Shown here: positions 8,753-16,123 of the stretch, piece after piece | Numbering within the stretch: the stretch's first letter is position 1 | Layout of the letters: every line of letters begins with the position of its first letter | Assembly (NCBI RefSeq): GCF_008360935.1 | Contig: NZ_SRXO01000004.1 | Location: 62,001 to 126,000 of the forward strand | Direction of reading: 5' to 3' | Length of the DNA stretch: 64,000 bases | From: Siccirubricoccus phaeus | GTDB taxonomy: Bacteria > Pseudomonadota > Alphaproteobacteria > Acetobacterales > Acetobacteraceae | Position numbers and translations under genes: made by a program | Notes under the pieces: generated by a model | Databases searched by the model: none | Told to the model about the DNA's origin: nothing | The model's input: only the letters and a program-made list of their open reading frames with translations

Positions 8753-9610
8753 ATGCCCATCGTCTACGAAAAGCTGCTCAACTACCCGATCCCGGAGATC
8801 CGCCAGGCGCTCCGCTGGCAGGATGTGGCGCTGTATAATTTCAGCGTCGGCCTCGGCCAGGACCCGATGGATGAGCAGCAGCTCGATTTTCTCTACGAGC
8901 CCCGGCTGAAGGTCATGCCCTCCATGCCGGTGGTGCTCGGCGCGCCGGGCTTCTGGTCCCGCAACCCGGATACCGGCATCGACTGGGTGAAGATCGTGCA
9001 TGGCGAACAGGGGTTGGTGCTGCACCGGCCCCTGCCGACCGAGGGCGAGATCATCGGCCGCTCCCGCATCACCGGGCTGGTGGACCGGGGCCCTGGCAAG
9101 GGCGCGCTGATGTATTCGGAGCGCGAGATCATCGATGCGGCGAGCGGCGCGGTGCTGGCCACCGCCACCTCCACCAGCTTCCTGCGCGGCGATGGCGGCT
9201 TCGGCGGGCCGGACGGCCCGGTGAAGCGGCCGCATCCGGAGCCGGAGCGGGCGCCGGACCTGTCGCTCGACCTCGCCACGCGGCCGGAGCAGGCGCTGGT
9301 CTACCGGCTGAACAGCGACCTGAACCCGCTGCATATCGACCCGGCCATCGCCAGGGCGGCCGGCTTCCCGCGGCCGATCCTGCACGGGCTCTGCACTTTC
9401 GGCACGGTCTGCCACGCCCTGCTGCGCACGCTCTGCGGCTATGACACGGCACGGTTCGGGCGGATGGATCTGCGCTTCTCCTCCCCGGTCTTCCCCGGGG
9501 AGACCATCCGGACCGAGATCTGGCATGAGGAAGGCGGCGCCGCCTTCCGCGCCCTTGTGGTGGAGCGGGACAAGGTGGTGGTGAGCAACGGCCTGTTCCG
9601 CTTCGCCTGA
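8753..9610 (+). CDS. MaoC-family (R)-specific enoyl-CoA hydratase / hydroxyacyl-CoA dehydratase
   Basis: 285-residue double hot-dog protein like the hydratase-2 part of eukaryotic peroxisomal multifunctional enzyme type 2. The C-terminal half carries the catalytic hydratase-2 signature: YRLNSDLNPLHIDP (Asp and His of the active site) followed by GFPRPILHGLC. The N-terminal hot-dog covers about residues 10-145. It would hydrate trans-2-enoyl-CoA to the (R)-3-hydroxyacyl-CoA, for beta-oxidation of odd substrates or to feed polyhydroxyalkanoate synthesis. GGGGGAAC precedes the ATG. The stop overlaps the next start (TGATG), so the exonuclease gene is translationally coupled. Confidence 0.9.
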   Translation: MPIVYEKLLNYPIPEIRQALRWQDVALYNFSVGLGQDPMDEQQLDFLYEPRLKVMPSMPVVLGAPGFWSRNPDTGIDWVKIVHGEQGLVLHRPLPTEGEIIGRSRITGLVDRGPGKGALMYSEREIIDAASGAVLATATSTSFLRGDGGFGGPDGPVKRPHPEPERAPDLSLDLATRPEQALVYRLNSDLNPLHIDPAIARAAGFPRPILHGLCTFGTVCHALLRTLCGYDTARFGRMDLRFSSPVFPGETIRTEIWHEEGGAAFRALVVERDKVVVSNGLFRFA

Positions 9611-10227
9611 TGCGCGGGGCGATGACCGGCGGGGCCGCGGCGCCGGCAGATGGACCGGCCGCCCTGGCCTGGGATGGCGGCCCGGTGGTGGTCTTCGATA
9701 CGGAGACCACCGGCACCGGCTTCGGCGACCGCGTCGTCTCCCTGGGCGCGGTGCGGCTGGATGCGGCGCTGGCGCCGGAGGCGACGCTGCATCTCGCCTT
9801 CGCCCCCGGCATTCCCTGCCATTGGGGCGCGGCCCGGGTGCATGGCATGTCCGACGCCTTCCTGGCGCTGCACCCGCCCTTCGCCCTGCATGCGGCGGAG
9901 ATTGCGGCGTTCTTCGCCGGCGCCATGGGCTGCGCCCATAACCTGGCCTTCGACCGGCGCATGCTGGGCGGGGAATTCGAAAGGCTGTATCTGCCGATCC
10001 CCTGGGGTGGCGAGCTCTGTACCCTCCGGGCCTGGCGCCGGGCGCGGCCCGGCGGCCGCGCCGGCCTGGCCCATGCCGCCGCGGCATGCGGCCTGGCACG
10101 GGAAGGCATGTTTCACGGCGCGCTGGAGGATGCATGGCTGGCCGTGCAGATTTTGCGTGCCCTGCACGGCCTGCCGCCGGCGATGATGCACCTGCACGGC
10201 ATCACCAACGGGCCCGGGGAGTGCTGA
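9610..10227 (+). CDS. DEDDh-type 3'-5' exonuclease (DnaQ-like)
   Basis: 205-residue exonuclease-domain protein of the DnaQ/RNase T superfamily. The four acidic ligands and the general-base histidine can be placed: D30 and E32 in FDTETTG, D115 in NLAFDRRM, and H169 with D174 in HGALEDAW. It is too short and lacks the clamp-binding context expected of DNA polymerase III epsilon, so it is more likely a stand-alone proofreading or nucleic-acid-trimming enzyme. The start ATG overlaps the upstream stop by one base. The first 20 residues are Ala/Gly-rich linker. Confidence 0.85.
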   Translation: MRGAMTGGAAAPADGPAALAWDGGPVVVFDTETTGTGFGDRVVSLGAVRLDAALAPEATLHLAFAPGIPCHWGAARVHGMSDAFLALHPPFALHAAEIAAFFAGAMGCAHNLAFDRRMLGGEFERLYLPIPWGGELCTLRAWRRARPGGRAGLAHAAAACGLAREGMFHGALEDAWLAVQILRALHGLPPAMMHLHGITNGPGEC

Positions 10228-10346
10228 GGCGGGCACGCTGTCCGGCCCGCCGCGGCGGGCTCCCTGGCCGCGCCACCTTTCGTCGCGGCCCGAAGGATTC
10301 CGCGCCGGGCTTCGGCTAACCGGTGCGCAGGAGGAGGAGGTCCGCC

Positions 10347-11174
10347 ATGACGAATATCGCCGAACGTGCCGAACGCTTCGTCGCCCTGCATGGGACAGGC
10401 TGTTTCGTGCTGCCCAATGCCTGGGATGCCGGCAGCGCCCGGCTGCTGGCGGCGCTGGGGCCGGTGGCGCTGGCCTCCACCTCGGCCGGCGCGGCCTGGA
10501 CCTTCGGGCGCCAGGACGGGGCCATCACGCGGGAGATGGCCGTCGGCAATGCCGCGGCCATCCTGGCGGAGACCGATCTGCCGGTCTCCGCCGATCTGGA
10601 GGATGGCTACGGCCCCGCGCCCGAGGATTGCGCCCTGACGGTGCGCGCCGCCGGCGAGGCCGGTCTCGCCGGCTGCACCATCGAGGACACGACGGGCAAT
10701 CCCGCCGCGCCGATCCATGAATTCGACGCCGCCCTGGCCCGGGTGAAGGCCGCCATCGCCGCCGCCCACGCCCTCGGTCGGCCCTTCGTGCTGACCGCGC
10801 GGGCGGAGAATTTCCTGCATGGCAGGCCGGATCTGGAAGACACCATCCGCCGCCTGACGGCCTTCGCGGAGGCCGGCGCCGATTGCCTCTACGCCCCTGC
10901 CCTGCCGGATATGGCGGCCATCCGCCGGGTGGTGCAGGCGGTGGCGCCGAAGCCGGTGAATGTGCTGGCGGGCCCGCGCGCCGGGCTGGTGCCTCTGGCG
11001 GAGCTGGCGGCGGCCGGGGTGCGCCGCGTTTCCGTGGGCGGCGCCCTGGCCCGCGCCGCCTATGCCGCCGCGCAGGATTATGCTCGTGCCCTGCTGGGGG
11101 GCGATTTGCCGCGCTTCGCCGCCATTGCCCCGCATGCCGCCATCAACGGCGCGATGCGTGGCAAGGCGGGCTAG
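10347..11174 (+). CDS. Isocitrate lyase / PEP mutase family protein
   Basis: 275-residue TIM-barrel protein of the PEP mutase/isocitrate lyase superfamily, which forms or breaks C-C or P-C bonds next to a carboxylate. Motifs seen: PNAWDAGSARLL at about 23-34, SADLEDGYG near 85 (metal-binding Asp-Glu-Asp), and GCTIEDTTG near 118. It lacks the KKCGH motif of isocitrate lyases, placing it with the poorly defined PEPM-like subgroup common in proteobacteria. The start is fixed by GAGGAGGAGG before the ATG. The substrate is unknown; a 2,3-dimethylmalate or oxaloacetate-type lyase role is possible. Confidence 0.86.
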   Translation: MTNIAERAERFVALHGTGCFVLPNAWDAGSARLLAALGPVALASTSAGAAWTFGRQDGAITREMAVGNAAAILAETDLPVSADLEDGYGPAPEDCALTVRAAGEAGLAGCTIEDTTGNPAAPIHEFDAALARVKAAIAAAHALGRPFVLTARAENFLHGRPDLEDTIRRLTAFAEAGADCLYAPALPDMAAIRRVVQAVAPKPVNVLAGPRAGLVPLAELAAAGVRRVSVGGALARAAYAAAQDYARALLGGDLPRFAAIAPHAAINGAMRGKAG

Positions 11175-11190
11175 CGGTTCCGCCCGCAGG

Positions 11191-11257
11191 CTCATGGTTT
11201 CCAAAAGCCTTTCGGCCTTTGGCGGGGTGGGTCCGGGAGGGGCGGCGCCCCTCCCGG
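11191..11257. repeat. Family E hairpin module, second copy
   Basis: Copy of the module at 4234-4270: CTCATGGTTT, then CCAAAaGCC-TTTC-GGCcTTTGG with one mismatch in the stem, followed at 11233-11256 by a strong hairpin with 11-base arms (CCGGGAGGGGC). It lies 17 bp after the PEP-mutase-like stop codon and before the pcaI ribosome-binding site. It may end the upstream transcript, though no T-run follows. Confidence 0.55.
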
Positions 11258-11321
11258 CACAGGGGGCTGGACCCAGGCCGCGGTGCGGGTTACCTCCAAT
11301 CGACCCCCGGGAGGGAGATGG

Positions 11322-12017
11322 ATGATCAACAAGATCGTGGCCTCGGTCGCCGAGGCCCTGGACGGCGTCAAGGACGGCTCCACCGTGCTGATCGGCGGCT
11401 TCGGCGCGGTCGGCCAGCCGGATGCGCTGATCGAGGGGCTGATCGAGCAGGGCGCCAAGAATCTTACCATTGCGCTGAACAATGCCGGCAGCGGGCATGT
11501 CGGCGTGGCGCGGTTGATGGAGGTCGGCCGGGTACGGAAGATCATCTGTTCCTTCCCCCGCAGCAGCGATCCGGTGGTGTTCGAGACGCTCTACCGCGAG
11601 GGCAAGCTGGAGCTGGAGATCACCCCTCAGGGCACGCTGGCCGAGCGCATCCGCGCCGCCGGCGCCGGCATTCCCGCCTTCTACACCGCGACGGCGGCCG
11701 GCACGCTGCTGGCCCGCGGCAAGGAGACGCGGGAATTCGACGGCCGGGAATACGTGATGGAGAAGGCGCTGAAGGCCGATGTGGCGCTGGTGGAGGCCTG
11801 GGAGGCCGATCGCTGGGGCAACCTCGTCTATCGGGGCTCCGGCGCCAATTTCAACCCGATCATGGCCATGGCGGCGGAGCTGACCGTCGCCCAGGTGCAG
11901 CACATCCGGGAGCTCGGGGAGCTGCACCCGCACATGGTCGGCACGCCCGGCGTCTATGTGAACCGCGTGGTCCAGGTGGATCGCGGCGGGGATTGGCTGA
12001 AGCCCGAAGCGCGCTAG
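11322..12017 (+). CDS. pcaI: 3-oxoadipate CoA-transferase subunit A (PcaI-like)
   Basis: 231-residue class I CoA-transferase alpha subunit. GGFGAVGQP (about 25-33) is the CoA-binding glycine loop, and ITPQGTLAERIRAAGAGIPAFYT (about 103-125) is family-typical. The MINKIVASVAEAL start, CSFPRSSDPVVFETLYREGKLELE and KETREFDGREYVME fit PcaI better than acetoacetate-type subunits. It would pair with PcaJ to move CoA from succinyl-CoA to 3-oxoadipate, or in this fatty-acid-like context to another 3-oxo acid. GGGAGGGAG precedes the ATG. The stop TAG is the first three bases of repeat A1, which separates this gene from pcaJ. Confidence 0.85.
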   Translation: MINKIVASVAEALDGVKDGSTVLIGGFGAVGQPDALIEGLIEQGAKNLTIALNNAGSGHVGVARLMEVGRVRKIICSFPRSSDPVVFETLYREGKLELEITPQGTLAERIRAAGAGIPAFYTATAAGTLLARGKETREFDGREYVMEKALKADVALVEAWEADRWGNLVYRGSGANFNPIMAMAAELTVAQVQHIRELGELHPHMVGTPGVYVNRVVQVDRGGDWLKPEAR

Positions 12018-12119
12018 AGCGGGATCGGTTGAGCTGCGCTCACCCGCCCCGCTCCAGCTCATTGTTCGGTCGTGTGATTCACGGTTTCGGTCGATTCGAC
12101 CTCAACCGATCACGCTCTA
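12015..12119. repeat. Palindromic TA-bounded element A1
   Basis: 105-bp family A element with ends TAGAGCGGGATCGGTTGAG and CTCAACCGATCACGCTCTA. On the minus strand it matches the copies at 55245 and 58682 almost base for base. It sits exactly between the two subunit genes of one CoA transferase: its first TAG is the pcaI stop codon, and 14 bp after it pcaJ starts with GGGAGG upstream. After the element's final TA comes A, so removing the insert would restore a TAA stop. Confidence 0.88.
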
Positions 12120-12133
12120 AGGGAGGTTGGAGC

Positions 12134-12772
12134 ATGCCCTTCGATCGTAACCAGATGGCCGCCCGCCTTGCCGCCGATGTGCCGGAGGGATGGTGCGTCA
12201 ACCTCGGCATCGGCATCCCGACGCTGGTGGCGAACCATGTGCCGGCCGAGCGGGAGGTGATCTTCCAGTCGGAGAACGGCGTCATCGGCATGGGGCCGGC
12301 ACCGGCCAAGGGCGCCGAGGATCCCTGGCTGATCAATGCCGGCAAGCAGCTCATCACCCTGGTGAAGGGCGCCAGCTTCGTCGGCCATGCGGACAGCTTC
12401 GCGATGATCCGCGGCGGGCATATCGACCTCTGCGTCCTCGGCGCCTTCGAGGTGGCGGAGAATGGCGACCTGGCGAATTGGGCGACGGGCGAGAACGACA
12501 CCGCGCCCGCGGTCGGCGGCGCCATGGACCTGGCGGCCGGTGCCAAGCGTGTCTGGGTGGTGATGGAGCACACCACGAAGGATGGCCGGCCGAAGCTGGT
12601 GGAGAAGTGCAGCTACCCGCTCACCGGGCTGCGCTGCATCCGCCGGGTCTACACCAACCTGGCCGTCATCGACGTGCTGCCGGAGAAGGGCTTCGTGCTG
12701 CGCGACCTGGCGCCGGGCGTCACCTTCGAGGAAGTGCAGGCCAAGTCCGGCGCCAAGCTGCACCTGAACTAA
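12134..12772 (+). CDS. pcaJ: 3-oxoadipate CoA-transferase subunit B (PcaJ-like)
   Basis: 212-residue beta subunit of a class I CoA transferase. The catalytic glutamate is E47 in FQSENG, the residue that forms the glutamyl-CoA thioester. [13 protein letters not shown] at 23-35 and [17 protein letters not shown] near 95 are family signatures. GDLANWATGENDTAPAVGGAMDLAAGAK is closer to PcaJ than to ScoB. The start is set by GGGAGGTTGGAGC. It is separated from pcaI by repeat A1 but should form one enzyme with it. Other beta-ketoadipate genes are not in the window, so the physiological substrate may be different. Confidence 0.86.
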   Translation: MPFDRNQMAARLAADVPEGWCVNLGIGIPTLVANHVPAEREVIFQSENGVIGMGPAPAKGAEDPWLINAGKQLITLVKGASFVGHADSFAMIRGGHIDLCVLGAFEVAENGDLANWATGENDTAPAVGGAMDLAAGAKRVWVVMEHTTKDGRPKLVEKCSYPLTGLRCIRRVYTNLAVIDVLPEKGFVLRDLAPGVTFEEVQAKSGAKLHLN

Positions 12773-12919
12773 ATCCCCACGACGCCGCTGGCGCGGCGCC
12801 ATGGGGGCCCCGGGTTTGCTGAAGGCCCGAGGACTCGCACAGTCAGTCGCGGCAAAGCCGCGACTGGACAACGGGTGGGCCGGGTTGGGCCGCCCACACG
12901 GGAATACGGGGAAACGCAG

Positions 12920-13978
12920 ATGAGTGCCGCCGTGCAGGATGATCGCGCCGAAAGCATCCGGATGATCCGGGACAGCGCCGCCGCGGTGGCGCCGCCGGGC
13001 GGCGACCTGAAGCGGGTGCGGGAGTTGCGCTTCCAGGACCTCGGCTTCGACCCCGCGGTGTTCCGCGACATGGGCGAGATGGGCTGGATCGGCCTGCGCG
13101 TGCCGGAGGCGGCGGGCGGCGCCGGGCTGGGCCTCGGCGAGGCCTGCGCCCTGGCCGAGGAGCTGGGCGCTGCGCTGGTGCCGGAGCCGCTGATCCCCGC
13201 CATGCTCTCCGCCGCCATCCTGGCCGGCACGCCGCGCCTCGCCCCGCTGCTGGCCGGCGAGGCGGTGCTGCTGACCGCCTGGCAGGAGCGCGCCGATAGG
13301 CTGGAGGTGCCGGGCACACCGGACGCGCCGCGCCTGTTCATCCCCATGGCCGCCGGCGCGACCGCGCTGCTGCTGCCGGTGCGGGAAGGCGGCAAGCTGG
13401 CGCTGTACGAACATCCGGCGAGCGGCCTGACGATCGAGCGCACCCAGGATGGCGGCAATTTCGGCGCGCTGACGCCGCGGGCCGGCGCGGGCACGAAGCT
13501 GGCCGAGGATATCGGCCCCGCGCTGGAAGCGGCGCTGGAGGAAGCCGCGCTGCTGACCGGCGCCTATCTCCTCGGCGGCATGGAACGCGCCTTCGCCATG
13601 ACGCTGGACTATCTGAAGACGCGCAGCCAGTTCGGCAGGATCATCGGCACCTTCCAGGCCCTGCAGCACCGTGCGGCGGACCTCAAGATGCAACTCGCCT
13701 TGACGCGCGCCAGCATCGAAAGCGCCGCCGCCACGCTGGATGCCGGCGCCACCGGCGATGCGCGGCGCGCCGCCGTTTCCCGCGCCAAGGCGCGGGCGGC
13801 GGAGGCCTCGCTGCGGGTGACGCGCGAATGCATCCAGCTCCATGGCGGCATCGGCTATACGGACCAGTACGATGTCGGCCTCTACCTGCGGAAGGCGATG
13901 GTGCTGGCCAACCAATTCGGCAGCGCCGCCCTGCACCGCAAGCGCTTCATGGCGGTGAGCCCGGAGGTGGAGGAATGA
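12920..13978 (+). CDS. Acyl-CoA dehydrogenase family protein (short, divergent)
   Basis: 352-residue FAD-dependent acyl-CoA dehydrogenase of the divergent kind that pairs with a second dehydrogenase. The N-terminal helical domain covers about 1-110 (MGEMGWIGLRVPEAAGGAGLGLGEA), the middle domain is short and poorly conserved, and the C-terminal helical domain has the typical RSQFGRIIGTFQALQHRAADL (about 233-253) and ECIQLHGGIGYT. It probably works with the 389-residue dehydrogenase two genes downstream as a two-subunit enzyme; such pairs occur in pimeloyl-CoA, sterol side-chain and aromatic acid degradation. I chose the ATG at 12920. The stop overlaps the next start by four bases (ATGA). Confidence 0.88.
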   Translation: MSAAVQDDRAESIRMIRDSAAAVAPPGGDLKRVRELRFQDLGFDPAVFRDMGEMGWIGLRVPEAAGGAGLGLGEACALAEELGAALVPEPLIPAMLSAAILAGTPRLAPLLAGEAVLLTAWQERADRLEVPGTPDAPRLFIPMAAGATALLLPVREGGKLALYEHPASGLTIERTQDGGNFGALTPRAGAGTKLAEDIGPALEAALEEAALLTGAYLLGGMERAFAMTLDYLKTRSQFGRIIGTFQALQHRAADLKMQLALTRASIESAAATLDAGATGDARRAAVSRAKARAAEASLRVTRECIQLHGGIGYTDQYDVGLYLRKAMVLANQFGSAALHRKRFMAVSPEVEE

Positions 13979-14748
13979 GCGACCCGATCTGCCGCGTCGT
14001 CAGCGAACGCGACGGCGCCGTCCTCATCCTCACCATCGACCAGCCGGCGCGGCGCAACGCGCTGGCCATGCCCATCCGCTTCCAGATGATCGAGGCGCTG
14101 CGGGCGGCGCAGGGCGATGCCGGCATCCGCGCCATCGTGCTGACGGGGGCGGGCGGGCATTTCTGCTCCGGCGGCGACATCTCCGGCATGGATGTCGAGT
14201 CTGCCCTGGCGGGGCGGGAGCGCATGCGGCTCTCGCATGAGCTGGTGCGGCTGATCGTGCTGGGATCGAAGCCCGTGGTCGCGGCGGTGGAAGGCTTCTG
14301 CGTCGGCGCCGGGCTCTCGCTCGCCTGCGCCTCCGACACCATCGTGGCGGCGGAGGATGCGCGCTTCGCCGCCGGCTTCGGCAGGATCGGGCTGATGGCC
14401 GATCTCGGCCTGCCACACACCCTGCCGCTGCGCGTCGGCCAGGGCAGGGCGCGGCAGATCCTGCTCTACCACGGGCAGATGAGCGCGGCGGAGGCGGAGC
14501 GCATCGGCCTGATCGACCAGGTCGTGCCGAAGGGCCATGCGCTGGCCACCGCGCTGGAGAAGGCGAAGTTCCTCGCGGAGCAGGCGCCGGCGCCGATGGC
14601 GCTGACCAAGCAGATGCTGGGCGAGGGGCTGGACCGCGCCCTGGAGCAGGAGCGGCATTTCCAGGCGACGCTCTTTCTGACGCAGGATTTCGCCGAGGGC
14701 CGCGTCGCCTTCCTCGGCAAGCGCACGCCGCATTTCAAGGGGGCCTGA
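13975..14748 (+). CDS. Enoyl-CoA hydratase / isomerase family protein
   Basis: 257-residue crotonase-fold protein. HFCSGGDISGM (about 60-70) gives the first oxyanion-hole amide and CoA-binding loop; VEGFCVGAGLSLACASD (about 104-120) supplies the second. The usual catalytic Glu pair of crotonase is not obvious: the later segment reads FAAGFGRIGLMADLGLPHTLPLRVG, with one acidic position, which suggests an isomerase or another crotonase reaction. It lies between two acyl-CoA dehydrogenase genes with ATGA overlap upstream and only 2 bp to the next start. All three should be one operon for breakdown of a CoA-activated acid. Confidence 0.9.
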   Translation: MSDPICRVVSERDGAVLILTIDQPARRNALAMPIRFQMIEALRAAQGDAGIRAIVLTGAGGHFCSGGDISGMDVESALAGRERMRLSHELVRLIVLGSKPVVAAVEGFCVGAGLSLACASDTIVAAEDARFAAGFGRIGLMADLGLPHTLPLRVGQGRARQILLYHGQMSAAEAERIGLIDQVVPKGHALATALEKAKFLAEQAPAPMALTKQMLGEGLDRALEQERHFQATLFLTQDFAEGRVAFLGKRTPHFKGA

Positions 14749-14750
14749 TT

Positions 14751-15920
14751 ATGGACGCCATCCGCATCCCGCCGCCCGCCGAGCTGGACAGGCTGGAGGA
14801 CGAGCATTTCCGCCAGGTGGTCCGTGCCTTCCTGCACGATAACTACCCGGAGCATCTGCGCAACCCGCCGAAGCGCCTGCACTGGGCGGAGAACAAGGAA
14901 TGGTACATGAAGCTGGCCGAGAAGGGCTGGCTCTGCCCCGGCTGGCCGAAGGAGTATGGCGGCCTCGGCCTTTCCCCGGCGAAGCAGATCATCCTCACCG
15001 AGGAGTATGAGCGCTACGGCGTCGCCCGCACCAACGACCACGGCATCGTCATGCTGGGCCCGCTGGTGATCAAGTACGGGACGGAAGCGCAGAAGAAGTT
15101 CTTCCTGCCGAAAATCCTCTCCGGCGAGCATGTCTGGTGCCAGGGCTATTCCGAGCCGAATGCCGGCTCCGACCTCGCCGCGCTGCGGACCGAGGCGGTG
15201 CTGGAGGGCGACCACTACGTCGTCAACGGCCAGAAGATCTGGACCACCCTGGCGATGGACGCCAATTGGATTTTCCTGCTGGTCCGTACCGACAAGAACG
15301 CGAAGAAGCAGGAAGGGATCAGCTTCCTCCTGGTGGACATGAAGACGCCCGGCATCACCGTGCGGCCGATCATCAACCTCGAGATGCATGACGAATTCTG
15401 CGAGACCTTCTTCGACAATGTCCGAGTGCCGAAGGAGAACCTCGTCGGCACGCTGAACAAGGGCTGGGACATGGCGAAGGCGCTGCTCGGCTTCGAGCGC
15501 ATCTTCCTCGGGTCCCCCCGCCAGTCCGGCTACGCGCTCTCGCGCCTGAAGATCCTCGCCGAGCGGATGGGGGTTTGGGAGGAGGCGGAGTTCCAGGACC
15601 GCTACGCCCGCCTGCGCCTCGAATTTGAGGACCTCAAGGCGCTGTTCGGCGTCTATGTCGAGAAGCTGAAGCGCGGCGAGAGCCTCGGCCCCGACGTCTC
15701 CATGCTGAAGGTTATCCAGACCGAGCTGTTCCAGAAGATCACCGACACCATGCTGGAGATCGCCGGCGAGAATGCCGGCCTGCTGGAGCCGATGGAGGGC
15801 AATCGCGACCTCAATATCGGCGGCCTCTACATCCAGGCGCGGCCGGCCACGATCTATGGCGGCAGCAACGAGATCCAGCGGAACATCCTCAGCAAGAACG
15901 TGCTCAACCTGCCGGGCTGA
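14751..15920 (+). CDS. Acyl-CoA dehydrogenase
   Basis: 389-residue acyl-CoA dehydrogenase with full three-domain layout. The helical N-domain runs to about 120, the beta domain has WCQGYSEPNAGSDLAAL (about 128-144) and GQKIWTT for FAD and substrate, and the C-domain ends with ARPATIYGGSNEIQRNIL, the family's final signature. It resembles the large partner in two-subunit dehydrogenases (PimC-like or FadE-type). It is the last gene of a tight pcaIJ-dehydrogenase-hydratase-dehydrogenase run. The neighbour set points to catabolism of a dicarboxylic, cyclic or branched acid; that is inference. Confidence 0.92.
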   Translation: MDAIRIPPPAELDRLEDEHFRQVVRAFLHDNYPEHLRNPPKRLHWAENKEWYMKLAEKGWLCPGWPKEYGGLGLSPAKQIILTEEYERYGVARTNDHGIVMLGPLVIKYGTEAQKKFFLPKILSGEHVWCQGYSEPNAGSDLAALRTEAVLEGDHYVVNGQKIWTTLAMDANWIFLLVRTDKNAKKQEGISFLLVDMKTPGITVRPIINLEMHDEFCETFFDNVRVPKENLVGTLNKGWDMAKALLGFERIFLGSPRQSGYALSRLKILAERMGVWEEAEFQDRYARLRLEFEDLKALFGVYVEKLKRGESLGPDVSMLKVIQTELFQKITDTMLEIAGENAGLLEPMEGNRDLNIGGLYIQARPATIYGGSNEIQRNILSKNVLNLPG

Positions 15921-16123
15921 GACCAACGGTCGCTGGCAGCGACCGCCGGTCTCCGCCCTTTTCTTGCCTCAGACGCCGGGCACCAACCTCCGGCTGGCTT
16001 GGCTTCGCCGGACCGCCGGCGGGCCGCATTCGCGGCCTCGGCATTTGTCGGAGACAGATGCCGTTGCTACGAGGCGCCGCCGCGGGCATTGACAGCACGC
16101 CCCGCCGGGCGTTGCTGGCGCCC

